Source of the DNA: Saccharomonospora marina XMU15
Lineage (GTDB): Bacteria; Actinomycetota; Actinomycetes; Mycobacteriales; Pseudonocardiaceae
Length of the DNA: 64,000 nt
Direction: 5' to 3'
Assembly (NCBI RefSeq): GCF_000244955.1
Contig: NZ_CM001439.1
Span: 3,890,643 to 3,954,642, forward strand
How positions within the stretch are numbered: position 1 is the first letter of the stretch; every line of letters starts with the position of its first letter. The position numbers and the translations under genes are program-made. Under the pieces are notes generated by a model. The model was not told the DNA's origin. It did not search any database and was given only the letters and a program-made list of their open reading frames with translations. Below are positions 54,864 to 64,000 of the stretch, piece by piece.

Positions 54864-55652
54864 ATGACGACCGCAGGAGACAAACCGGTCCGCATCGGGC
54901 TGCAACTGCAGCCGCAGCACGCCGACTACGACACCATCCGGCGCACCGCCTCGCAGGCGGAGGAACTCGGCGCGGACATCGTCTTCAACTGGGATCACTT
55001 CTATCCGCTTTCCGGCGATCCCAACGGCAAGCACTTCGAGTGCTGGACCATGCTGGGCGCGTGGGCGGAGTCCACGTCCAGCGTGGAGATCGGCGCGCTG
55101 GTGACCTGCAACAGCTACCGCAACCCGGAGTTGCTCGCCGACATGGCGCGCACCGTCGACCACATCAGCGGCGGCAGGCTGATCCTGGGCATCGGCGCGG
55201 GCTGGTTCGAGAAGGACTACGTCGAGTACGGCTACGAGTTCGGTACCGCGGGCAGCAGGCTCGCCGATCTGGCCGAGGCACTGCCGCGCATCGAGAAGCG
55301 GTTCGGCAGGCTCAACCCGCCCCCTACCCGCAAGATCCCCGTGCTGATCGGCGGTGGCGGTGAGCGGAAGACCCTGCGGCTGGTCGCCCAGCATGCCGAC
55401 ATCTGGCACGGCTTCGGCGACGTCGACGTCGCCGCGCACAAGGTCGCTGTGCTCGACCGGCACTGCGCCGACGTCGGCCGCGACCCGGCCGAGATCACGC
55501 GGTCGGTCGGGGTACGCGGGGCGCCGAGGGATTCCGGCCCGCAGCTGCTCGACCTGGGCATCACCATGTTCACCGTCGGTGTGGGCGGGCCCGACTACGA
55601 CCTGAGCACGCTGCGCGAGTGGATCGCGTGGCGGGACGCGCTCGTCGGCTGA
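54864..55652 (+). CDS. LLM-class F420-dependent oxidoreductase
   Basis: 262 aa luciferase-like TIM barrel: GADIVFNWDHFYPL, VEIGALVTCNSYRNPELLADMARTVD, LILGIGAGWFEKDYVEYG and VPVLIGGGGERKTLRL-type strands. The family usually uses coenzyme F420. Starts 10 bp after crtI (ATG 54864; GTG 54855 possible), so probably co-transcribed. Substrate unknown. Confidence 0.87.
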   Translation: MTTAGDKPVRIGLQLQPQHADYDTIRRTASQAEELGADIVFNWDHFYPLSGDPNGKHFECWTMLGAWAESTSSVEIGALVTCNSYRNPELLADMARTVDHISGGRLILGIGAGWFEKDYVEYGYEFGTAGSRLADLAEALPRIEKRFGRLNPPPTRKIPVLIGGGGERKTLRLVAQHADIWHGFGDVDVAAHKVAVLDRHCADVGRDPAEITRSVGVRGAPRDSGPQLLDLGITMFTVGVGGPDYDLSTLREWIAWRDALVG

Positions 55653-55711
55653 CCGGCCGGTTCGGTTCGCGAACCCTTTTCACAACGGCACCGGCACGGG
55701 ACACTGTCGGG

Positions 55712-58479
55712 ATGGTCACCGTGCGTGCGGGCATGCCCGCACCAGGTTCGCGGATGCGCGGGCGCGACCGTGAACTCGCCGAACTGACCCGGCTGCTCGC
55801 CGACGCCACGCTCGGTCGGGGCGGAGCGCTGGTCGTGCGTGGAATGCCCGGCATCGGCGCGACGACGCTCCTCGAGCGGTTCCGTGAGCACGCCGAGCGC
55901 GAGCAGAGCGTTCGCGTGCTGCGAGCCGACGGCACCGCGGCGGAGTCCCAGCTGCCACTTGCCGGTCTGCACCAGCTGCTGGGCCCGCTGAGCGACCTGC
56001 TTGCCTCGCTGGAAACCGGTTGGCGGGCGCCGCTTCGGCGGGCACTTGGACTCGGCGGCAGGCGGTGCGAGCCGCTGGAGCTGTGTGCCGCCGTGCACGC
56101 GCTGCTGGTCGCGGCCGCCGCGCGACGGCCCACGCTGTGCTGCGTCGACGACGCGCACCAACTCGACAGCGAATCGCTGGCCGCGCTGGTGTTCGCGGCA
56201 CGCAGGCTGGACCACGCCGCACTGGCCATGGTGTTCACCGTCGACGACGGTGCCGACGGATCGGAATCACTTGCCGGGTTGCCCTCGCTGCCGCTGCGGG
56301 CGTTGCCCCGCGATGCCGCGCTGCTGTTGCTGCGCGACAGGCTCGGCAACCCGCCTGCCGACCTCACCGACAGCCTGCTCGACCTGGCCGGCGGCAACCC
56401 ACTCGCGCTGACCGAACTGGCCGACAGCGTGACCGCGGAGCAATTGAGCGGGCAGAGCGCACCGCCTGCCGCCATGGCGGCAGGCAGCGCCTTGTGCGAG
56501 CGCGTGCGGCGGCGACTCGGCGAACTGCCCGCGCGAGCCAGAACTCTGGTGCTGCTGGCGACCGCCGACGAACGGCTCGACCGGCGCACCGTGGCCGACG
56601 TGGGGCTCGACGAGGACGGTTCGGGGCTTCGCGAGGCGGTCGCCGCCGGGCTGCTGACCGTCGAGGGGGACGCGATCCGGCGCTGTCGCGACCTGCCTGC
56701 CGCCTCGCTGCGCGCGGCGGCCGAGCCCGGCAAGTTCCGCGCGGCGCACCCACTGCTCGCCGACTCCACGAGGCGCCGCGGCCATGCCTACCGCCGGGTG
56801 TGGCACCGCGCCTCACTGGCGACAGCGCCGTCGCCCGCACTCACACGCGAACTCAATCAGGTGGCCGAGGACGCGCGGCGAGCGGGCGGGCATCGCGACG
56901 CCGCCGCGGCGGCGAGCGCGCCGCCGCGCTGTCGGCCGACGACGTCACAAGCGCACGCAGGCTCGTCCGCGCCGCGAGGGACCACTGGGCCGCGGGAAGG
57001 CCCCACCGTGCGCGGACCGTGCTGCGAAGGGCTGCCCCGCTGGCCGATGCCGGGCTGGCGGGCACGGCAGGGCTGCTGGCGGGAGAGATCGAACTGCGGC
57101 GCGGTGACCCCGCCGTGGCGGCCAACGAACTGATCGGCACGGCACGACGGTTGGCGGGCACCCACCGCGCGATCGCCGCGACCACGCTGATGCTGGCAGG
57201 GGAGGCGAACTGCCTCGCGGGGGACAACGAGCGCTACTGCGCGATCGCCCGTGACGCCGCGGGGCTGCGGAGGCCCACGGACACCGCAGGCCACACCGCG
57301 CTCGTGGCCGAGCATTTCGCCGCGATGGCGGCGACGTTCAGTGGCAGGCACACCGAGGCCGCCGTCCCGCTGCGCCGCGTGGTACGCCTCGCCGACCAGG
57401 CGGGCGATCCCGCGGCGAAGACGCTCGCCAGCCAGGCGGCGTTCACCCTCGGCGACGCGGCCAAGGCCAGTGACCTCGCCGCGCAGGCGATCGCCTGTGC
57501 CAGGCAGCGTGCCGAACTGTCCCACGTTCCCTGGGCGCTGGTGTACCGCTCGCTTTCTGCTCTGCTGGCGGGCAGGCACGCGGCGGCGGCCGACAGCTCG
57601 CTGGAGGGGCTCGCGCTGGCCAAGTCCCTCGGCCAGCCGAACTCCGAGGTCAGCCATCTGACGGTGCTGGCACTGCTGGCCGCGCTGCAGGGCGACCTGC
57701 CTGCGACCGAGCTTCGGTTGCGGGCGGCTACCGAGGGCTTCCTGCGGCGAGGGCTGGGCAGGCCGGGCGCGCTGGCCGCGTGGGCGGCGGCGTGTGCCGA
57801 TCTCGCCGACGACCGCCCTGCCGACGCGTTCAACAGGCTGCGCCGGATGTCGCTGGGCAGATCCATGCGCTACTCCCCGATCAGGGTCATGGCCGTGCCC
57901 CATTTCGTCGAGGCCGCCGTGCGCTGCGGCAGGCGGGACAGCGCCGAGCGGGCCCTCGCGGGTTTCGAACGGTGGGCGAGCACGACGGGTGGCGCGGCGC
58001 GGATGGCGTTGGTGCACCGCTGTCACGCGCTGCTTGCCGAGGACGAGGGCCGGTCGCGGGAGCATTTCGCCGAGGCGGTCGCGTTGCACACCGAGGCCGG
58101 TTCGGCATACGACCTGGCCTACACCGAGCTGTTGTTCGCCAGGAGGCTGCGCCGTGATCGCAGGCAGCGGCGGGCGCGGGAGGTGCTGCGCGAGGCCGAG
58201 CAGCTGTTCGCGGAACTGGACGCGCGGCACTGGGTGCGGCAGGTCCGGCGCGAGCTGCGCGCGTCCGGTCACCAGGTGCGTGGCGACACCCGAGGCGGGC
58301 GTGGCGAGCTGACGCCGCAGCAGGAACAGGTCGCGGCGCTGGTCGCCGACGGTGCGACCAACCGCGAGATCGCGGCTCGGCTGTTCATCAGCCACCGCAC
58401 GGTCGATCACCACCTGCGCAACATCTTCACGCGACTCGGCATCCGTTCCCGCGTCGAGCTGGCCAAGCTCTACCGGTGA
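55712..58479 (+). pseudogene. LuxR-family large ATP-binding (LAL) regulator, frameshifted
   Basis: Two overlapping frames together make one LAL protein of about 920 aa. The N-terminal ATPase part is in one frame to about 56,900; the TPR-like middle and C-terminal LuxR helix-turn-helix (LTPQQEQVAALVADGATNREI, then SHRTVDHHLRNIF) are in another. The switch falls in a GC run near 56,895-56,925 and needs a one-base loss or two-base gain, so it could also be a sequencing error. Walker A reads GMPGIGATT, with Ala in place of the essential Lys; Walker B (CCVDDAHQLD) is intact. If expressed, ATP binding is doubtful. Start ATG 55712. Confidence 0.75.
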
Positions 58480-58608
58480 GTAGACACCGGTGATTTCACC
58501 GATGCGCGGCCGCCGCCGTCACGACGAGAATCAGTGACCGTTCGTCATCGGACGAACGCAGCCGGCTATGACAGCCGGGTGATCGTCACTGTGAGAGGAG
58601 TCGACAAC

Positions 58609-59520
58609 GTGCGTTCCCGAGTCCCCCAACCGGGCAAGGGTGCCCGCGGCCGGGCGAGACGAGCGATCGGTGTCGTGATCGCCGCGCTGGCCGTGGCGGG
58701 CGGCCTGGCAGGCGCGGGTGCAGCCACCGCGCAGGAGAACCCCTACGAGCGCGGGCCTGACCCCACAGAGGACAGCATCGAAGCCGTCCGCGGTCCGTTC
58801 TCCGTGGCCGAGCAGAACGTGTCGTCGCTGACCCCCGGCTTCGGCGGCGGCACCATCTACTACCCGACCGACACCAGCGAGGGCACGTTCGGAGCCGTCG
58901 CCGTCGCGCCGGGCTACACGGCCAGTGAGAGCAGCATGAGCTGGTACGGACCACGCATCGCCTCGCAGGGCTTCGTGGTGTTCACCATCGACACCAACAC
59001 CAGGTACGACCAGCCGGGCTCGCGCGGCGACCAGCTGCTGGCCGCACTGGACTACCTTGTGGAGGACGCACCGCTGGCCGTGCGCAGCCGCATCGACCCG
59101 GACCGGCTCGGCGTCATGGGCCACTCGATGGGCGGCGGAGGTGCGCTCGAGGCGTCGGCCGACCGGCCCTCGCTGCAGGCGGCCATCCCGCTGACGCCGT
59201 GGAACCTCGACAAGACCTGGTCGGAGATCCGGGTGCCGACCTTCATCATCGGCGCCGAGAACGACAGCATCGCCTCGGTGCGCACGCACGCGGAACCGTT
59301 CTACGAGAGCCTGCCCGCGACGCTGGACAAGGCCTACCTGGAGTTGAACGGGGCGACGCACTTCGCGCCCAACACCTCCAACACCACGATCGCCAAGTAC
59401 AGCATCTCGTGGCTCAAGCGGTTCATCGACAACGACACCCGCTACGAGCAGTTCCTGTGTCCGGCACCCAGTGGTTTCGCGATCGAGGAGTACCGCGAGA
59501 CCTGCCCCTACACCGGTTGA
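58609..59520 (+). CDS. Secreted polyester hydrolase / cutinase (Cut190/TfCut2 family)
   Basis: 303 aa. Signal peptide (about 1-43, ending GAATAQ) then the mature enzyme beginning [13 protein letters not shown]. Catalytic triad S173 (GHSMGG), D219 (GAENDS) and H251 (GATHFAPN); aromatic clamp residues in [10 protein letters not shown] and WNLDKTW; a C-terminal cysteine pair (FLCPAP; ETCPYTG). The whole chain follows the PET-degrading actinomycete cutinases from Saccharomonospora and Thermobifida. Natural substrate probably cutin or other polyesters. GTG 58609 was chosen because AGAGGAG lies 8 nt upstream and the length equals that family. Monocistronic; hairpin downstream. Confidence 0.92.
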   Translation: MRSRVPQPGKGARGRARRAIGVVIAALAVAGGLAGAGAATAQENPYERGPDPTEDSIEAVRGPFSVAEQNVSSLTPGFGGGTIYYPTDTSEGTFGAVAVAPGYTASESSMSWYGPRIASQGFVVFTIDTNTRYDQPGSRGDQLLAALDYLVEDAPLAVRSRIDPDRLGVMGHSMGGGGALEASADRPSLQAAIPLTPWNLDKTWSEIRVPTFIIGAENDSIASVRTHAEPFYESLPATLDKAYLELNGATHFAPNTSNTTIAKYSISWLKRFIDNDTRYEQFLCPAPSGFAIEEYRETCPYTG

Positions 59521-59542
59521 TCACCCCGGCCGGGCAGCGGTA

Positions 59543-59579
59543 GGTGTTCGGCAGGGTCGGTGCGGCCCTGCCGAACACC
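59543..59579. terminator. Bidirectional terminator after the cutinase gene
   Basis: GGTGTTCGGCAGGG (59543-59556) pairs exactly with CCCTGCCGAACACC (59566-59579). Confidence 0.8.
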
Positions 59580-59625
59580 CATGCTCGACCGAGGCGCGGG
59601 ATGACCCCGGCGAGGCGGCGACTCG

Positions 59626-59994
59626 TCAGAACGCCATCGCCTGCGCCCGCCGCTTCACCTCCGTGCCGTGGCTGGTGCGTAGCGCGTTGATCGGCGTGAT
59701 GCCGGGCAGCGACTCGTCCTGCGAGTACAGCCAGCGCAGCATCTCCGTGCGGGTGAATCCAGCGTCGGAGAGCACGGTGATGGTGCCTGCCAGCCCCTTG
59801 ATCACGCCCGTCTCGGTGACGAAGTCGGCGGGAATCATCAGCTCGCCGTTTCTGCGCACGGCGATCAGCTGGCCGTCACGAAGCATCTGCCTGACCTTGT
59901 TCGGCGACTGCCCGAGCAGCGCTGCCACCTCCCCCGCGGGGAGTACGGCGACATCGGCGTCGAGCACGTCTTCAGCGACTGGGATCGCACTCAC
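59626..59994 (-). CDS. Rv2175c-like DNA-binding protein
   Basis: 122 aa winged-helix protein (LPAGEVAALLGQSPNKVRQMLRDGQLIAVRRNGELMIP, then a C-terminal domain ending AQAMAF). In M. tuberculosis Rv2175c is a substrate of the kinase PknL encoded divergently next to it, and phosphorylation blocks DNA binding. Here the same divergent pairing with a PknL-like kinase is kept. GTG start 59994; the open frame continues far upstream without support. Confidence 0.87.
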   Translation of the reverse strand: MSAIPVAEDVLDADVAVLPAGEVAALLGQSPNKVRQMLRDGQLIAVRRNGELMIPADFVTETGVIKGLAGTITVLSDAGFTRTEMLRWLYSQDESLPGITPINALRTSHGTEVKRRAQAMAF

Positions 59995-60114
59995 GCCTAC
60001 TACCTTGCCACAATCGGGGCCGGTCGCAGCAGGCCGAACGCTAATGGCCCAACGCGACAGGGCCGCCGGACACCCCCGGTGAGCGCCGGATCCCCAACCG
60101 TAGGATCGGATGCT

Positions 60115-62070
60115 GTGACGAGCACCGGACCCAGCTTCGCAGGCACGCTGCTCGACCGGCGATACCGCGTCGACGGGCTGCTGGCGAGGGGCGGCATGTC
60201 CGCGGTGTATCGCGGCGTGGACACCCGGCTGGACCGGCCGGTGGCGATCAAGATCATGGATTCGCGGTTCGCCGACGACCGCACGTTCGTCGATAGGTTC
60301 GAGAACGAGGCCCGCTCCGCCGCCCGGCTGCACCACCCGAACGTCGTAGCGGTACACGACCAGGGCTTCGACACCTCGGCGGGGCCGGAGAGCAAGCGGG
60401 CGTTTCTCGTGATGGAGCTCGTCGACGGCGGGACGCTGCGCGACCTGCTCGACCAGCGTGGCGCGCTCGACGTCCCGCTGGCCCTCACCATCTTCGAGTC
60501 CGTGCTCTCCGCGCTGGCCACCGCGCACGCGGCAGGCCTGGTGCACCGCGACGTCAAACCGGAGAACGTGCTCATCGGCCGCGGCGGCGACGCGGGCGGG
60601 GTGGCCAAGGTCGGTGACTTCGGCCTGGTCCGCGCGGTCGCGGGCTCGTCGACCACGAGCGCCGACGTCATCCTCGGCACCGTGGCGTACCTGTCTCCCG
60701 AGCAGGTGGCCTCGGGATCGGCGGGCGCAGCGGGCGACGTGTACTCGGCAGGCATCCTGCTGTACGAGATGCTGACCGGCCGCGTGCCCTACACCGGCGA
60801 CACGGCGCTGTCGGTGGCGTACCGGCACGTCAACGACGACGTCCCGGCACCGAGCCGCGACGTCCCCGGCCTGCCACCGGCCCTTGACGAACTGGTGCTG
60901 CGTGCCACCAGGCGCGACCCGAACGCCCGGCCCGCCGACGCGGGCGCCTTCCTGGCGGAGTTCGGCCGCGTTCGCCAGGAACTGGGCATCGCGCGGGTCC
61001 CGATCCCGGTTCCCTCGGCGCCGGTCGAGGAACCGACGGACGTCGAACGCACCATGCCGGTCATGCCGACCGTGCCCGCGGCGCACTCCGGTGGTGGGCC
61101 ACGCGGCACACAGGCCCTGCCCCGCGACCCCGGATACGCCGCGCCCGCGCAGGCGTACCCGGACACCGAGCCGGAGGTGCCCACCGCCCGCAGCGGGCTG
61201 TGGACCGCGCTGTGGGTGCTGGTCGGCCTGCTACTGGTGGGCGGTATCGCCACGGGTGTGTGGTGGTTCATGGGTGGCCGGTGGGTCGAGGTACCCAAGG
61301 TCGTCGGCATGGAACGGCAGCAGGCGGAGCAGGTGCTGCGGCAGGCCGAACTCACCCCGATGGTCACCGAGGAACGGCACAACACCACCCCCAGCGGCAC
61401 CGTCATCCGCACCGAGCCGGAGAACGGCTCCCGCGCGCTGCGTGGCGAGCAGATCACCGTGGTGGTCTCGCTCGGCAGGCCGGTGGTGCCGGATATCGCG
61501 CCCGGAACCCCGCTCAACCACGCCGAGCAGGCGATTCGCGACATGCAGTTGACGCCCAAACACGATCCGGCGGCCGACGAGTACAGCGCCGAGGTACCCG
61601 AGGGCACCGTGGTGCGGGTGCAACCGCGGCCGGGAAGCCAGGCCAACCTCGGCGACCAGGTGACCCTGATCGTCTCCAAGGGCCCGCCGCCGACGCCGGT
61701 GCCCCAGGTCGCAGGCATGAGCAAGCAGGAAGCCTTCCAGGCGCTACGGGAAGCCGGGTTCGAGCCGTTCGAGGCCGGGGAGGAGTTCGCGGAAGGTGTT
61801 CCCGCCGGACGGGTCGCCCGCACCGATCCGCAGGCGGGAGCCACCCCGGGCAACGGCCGGCGTGTCGGCGTGTACGTGTCCAACGCCGTGGAGGTGCCCG
61901 TCGTGATCGGACAGCCCACGGATCGGGCGGTGCGCATCCTCGGCAGGGCAGGGCTGTCGGCCGACGCCGACAGTGGCGGGGGCCGGTTCAGCTTCGTGGT
62001 GGGACAGGACCCCTCGCCGGGCACGTTCGTGGCACGTGGCACCACCGTGCATCTGGAGGTTATCCCCTGA
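60115..62070 (+). CDS. pknL: PknL-like Ser/Thr protein kinase with PASTA repeats
   Basis: 651 aa. Kinase domain (about 12-275) with glycine loop LARGGMSAVYRG, VAIKIMD lysine, HRDVKPENVL and DFGLVRA; Pro-rich juxtamembrane linker; one transmembrane helix (about 362-385); then about four extracellular PASTA repeats to the C-terminus (WVEVPKVVGMERQQAEQ, PVVPDIAPG, PVPQVAGMSKQEA, VEVPVVIGQPTD). PASTA repeats sense muropeptides or lipid II. M. tuberculosis PknL, as I recall, lacks them. GTG start 60115; GTG 60079 is possible. Confidence 0.9.
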   Translation: MTSTGPSFAGTLLDRRYRVDGLLARGGMSAVYRGVDTRLDRPVAIKIMDSRFADDRTFVDRFENEARSAARLHHPNVVAVHDQGFDTSAGPESKRAFLVMELVDGGTLRDLLDQRGALDVPLALTIFESVLSALATAHAAGLVHRDVKPENVLIGRGGDAGGVAKVGDFGLVRAVAGSSTTSADVILGTVAYLSPEQVASGSAGAAGDVYSAGILLYEMLTGRVPYTGDTALSVAYRHVNDDVPAPSRDVPGLPPALDELVLRATRRDPNARPADAGAFLAEFGRVRQELGIARVPIPVPSAPVEEPTDVERTMPVMPTVPAAHSGGGPRGTQALPRDPGYAAPAQAYPDTEPEVPTARSGLWTALWVLVGLLLVGGIATGVWWFMGGRWVEVPKVVGMERQQAEQVLRQAELTPMVTEERHNTTPSGTVIRTEPENGSRALRGEQITVVVSLGRPVVPDIAPGTPLNHAEQAIRDMQLTPKHDPAADEYSAEVPEGTVVRVQPRPGSQANLGDQVTLIVSKGPPPTPVPQVAGMSKQEAFQALREAGFEPFEAGEEFAEGVPAGRVARTDPQAGATPGNGRRVGVYVSNAVEVPVVIGQPTDRAVRILGRAGLSADADSGGGRFSFVVGQDPSPGTFVARGTTVHLEVIP

Positions 62071-62263
62071 CCGCGCGGTCCTGGCCCCGCGACATCGACA
62101 CACCCCACGCGGTGTCCGTAGATTCGTTCGGTGTGCGCCGCGCGCCACTGCCGCGGTCAACAGGGTTAGCGGGTCGGTAACACCGCGACCACGCACGCGT
62201 CATGTGCCACTGGTGAAGTAGTCACGGCAAGCGATTCGGCAACGACCCGCGGGGAGACCGCCC

Positions 62264-63589
62264 ATGCCATCGGATCGGCTGAGCGCGCTGGACGTCGCGT
62301 TTCTGTGTCTGGAAGGCGACACGACGCCCATGCACATGGCGGCGGTCGCCACCTTCCAGCCACCCGCCGCGCTCGACCTGGACGGGCTGCGCGAACTGCT
62401 CGCCACCCGCGCCGCGCGCATTCCCGCGCTGCGTAAGCGGGTTCGACCCTCGTGGCCGCCCCTCGGTGGCGCCCGTTGGCGGGACGACCCCGGCTTCGAT
62501 CCGGGGCTGCACATCGCGGTGGAGACGTTGCGCGACGCCTACGGCCCGGACGCGCTCGCGGAGTTCACCTCCGAGTGGATCGCCGCCCCGCTCGACCCTC
62601 GCGCTCCACTGTGGAACATCCAACTGGTGGGTGGGCTGCCCAGCGGTGAGTTCGCCATGCTGCTGAAGGTCCACCACGCGCTCACCGACGGAACCGGCGC
62701 CGTCGAGGCCGCCTTCGGGCTGCTCGACGACATCCGGCCGAGCCCGAAGGCCCGCCGTGCAGCGCACCGGCCGTCACCGCAGCCACAGCGGTCACCGCTG
62801 CGCCTGTTGCGTGACACGGCCTCGACGGTGCTGGGCAGCGCAGCCGAATCGGCAGGCATCGCCACAGCGGTGCTGCGGGCGGCACGGCCCTACCCGATCT
62901 CCCCCACCGTCACCCGCAACTCCCGGCAGCGGCGGCTCGGGTTCGTCCGCGCCGACCTCGCGGACGTCAGGCGCGTACGCAAGACCTACGGCGGCACCGA
63001 CAACGACGTGATCCTCGCCGTGCTGGCCGGAGCGCTGCGCGAGTGGATGCTCAACCGCGGTATGCGGCCGGACGCCCGGACACTGCGCGCGCTGGTGCCG
63101 GTCAGCACGCGCGGGCGCGCGACGGCGGGCGGCGGCAACCTGCTCAGCGGCTACCTGTGCGACCTTCCCGTCGAGGTGGACGACCCGGTGGCACGGTTGC
63201 GCGCCGTGCGCGAAACCATGCAGAGCAACAAGCGCGGCGGACCCTACCGCGGCGCGGGCGCGCTTCCCGTGCTGGCCAACCGGCTGCCTTGCGGGGTGCA
63301 CCGACTGGCCACCAGGGCCGCGGGCAGGGCCGCGCCACTGCTGTTCGACACCGTCGTGACCAACGTGCCGCTGCCTGGACTGCCGCTGTCGTTGGGCGGG
63401 GCCCGGCTGCGCGAGGTCTACCCGTTCGTGCCGCTGGCCCCGCACCAGGCACTGGGGATCGCGGTGTCGACCTACCGCGACAGCCTGCACGTCGGACTGC
63501 AGGCCAACGCTTCGGCCGTGCCGGACGTCGGATCGCTCGCCGACGCCGTCGGCAAGGCACTGGCGGCGCTGTACCAGCGCTGCCCCTGA
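62264..63589 (+). CDS. Wax ester synthase / diacylglycerol acyltransferase (WS/DGAT)
   Basis: 441 aa. Active-site HHxxxDG as HHALTDGTGA (near residue 140), N-terminal LSALDVAFLCLE, and C-terminal TNVPLPGLPLSLGGARL and QALGIAVSTY. It transfers acyl groups from acyl-CoA to diacylglycerol or fatty alcohols for storage lipid. It sits between pknL and aroG; its stop codon abuts that of aroG with no space. Confidence 0.92.
   Translation: MPSDRLSALDVAFLCLEGDTTPMHMAAVATFQPPAALDLDGLRELLATRAARIPALRKRVRPSWPPLGGARWRDDPGFDPGLHIAVETLRDAYGPDALAEFTSEWIAAPLDPRAPLWNIQLVGGLPSGEFAMLLKVHHALTDGTGAVEAAFGLLDDIRPSPKARRAAHRPSPQPQRSPLRLLRDTASTVLGSAAESAGIATAVLRAARPYPISPTVTRNSRQRRLGFVRADLADVRRVRKTYGGTDNDVILAVLAGALREWMLNRGMRPDARTLRALVPVSTRGRATAGGGNLLSGYLCDLPVEVDDPVARLRAVRETMQSNKRGGPYRGAGALPVLANRLPCGVHRLATRAAGRAAPLLFDTVVTNVPLPGLPLSLGGARLREVYPFVPLAPHQALGIAVSTYRDSLHVGLQANASAVPDVGSLADAVGKALAALYQRCP

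Positions 63590-64000
<411 letters not shown>

Noticed and set aside
56857-58413. A 518-aa minus-strand frame opposite the LAL regulator
   Set aside because: Antisense shadow; the plus strand carries clear LuxR helix-turn-helix coding sequence.

Overview
High-GC actinobacterial chromosome segment. Gene content and order point to the family Pseudonocardiaceae: two blocks of the window match backbone segments known from Mycobacterium tuberculosis, and a secreted polyester hydrolase at 58.6 kb closely resembles the Thermobifida/Saccharomonospora cutinases. The genus assignment is inference. No tRNA, rRNA, CRISPR array or complete insertion sequence was recognised.

Backbone block 1 (1-35.4 kb) follows the order miaA, LigB-like protein, DUF349 protein, [16-kb catabolic insertion], small membrane protein, miaB, gluABCD, [sdh operon, Edd-Eda fusion, acyltransferase, Uma2], recX, recA, DUF3046. 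It corresponds to M. tuberculosis Rv2727c-Rv2738c with extra cargo.

The 2.9-19.0 kb insertion reads as one catabolic unit for a small organic acid. It holds an acyl-CoA-dehydrogenase-like protein and a ketopantoate-reductase-like protein (leftward), a DUF6457 protein, a TPP-dependent oxalyl-CoA decarboxylase / 2-hydroxyacyl-CoA lyase-like enzyme, a formyl-CoA:oxalate CoA-transferase, an NDP-forming acyl-CoA ligase, an atypical NRAMP-like transporter, TerC, a GntR/FCD regulator, a sucCD pair and an OFA-type MFS transporter. Five copies of a 13-bp palindrome (consensus GNATRCWGTAKNY) sit in front of five transcription units, including the regulator's own, so the set looks like a self-contained GntR regulon. 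The sucCD pair also shows an extreme base-composition gradient from end to end.

The middle region (35.4-51.3 kb) holds a membrane-anchored Hsp70-like protein, the giant helicase Lhr, peptide deformylase, a secreted M15-like protein, an ACT-GNAT fusion, a YCII pseudogene, an MDMPI-family protein, a HEPN protein, a YbaK deacylase, a GNAT protein, an EamA permease and a DUF885 peptidase.

Backbone block 2 (51.3-64 kb) matches Rv2172c-Rv2178c: a MetF-like reductase, a polyprenyl synthase, [phytoene desaturase, an F420-type oxidoreductase, a damaged LuxR regulator and the polyester hydrolase as cargo], an Rv2175c-like DNA-binding protein divergent from a PknL-like kinase with PASTA repeats, a wax-ester synthase/DGAT, and the end of type II DAHP synthase.
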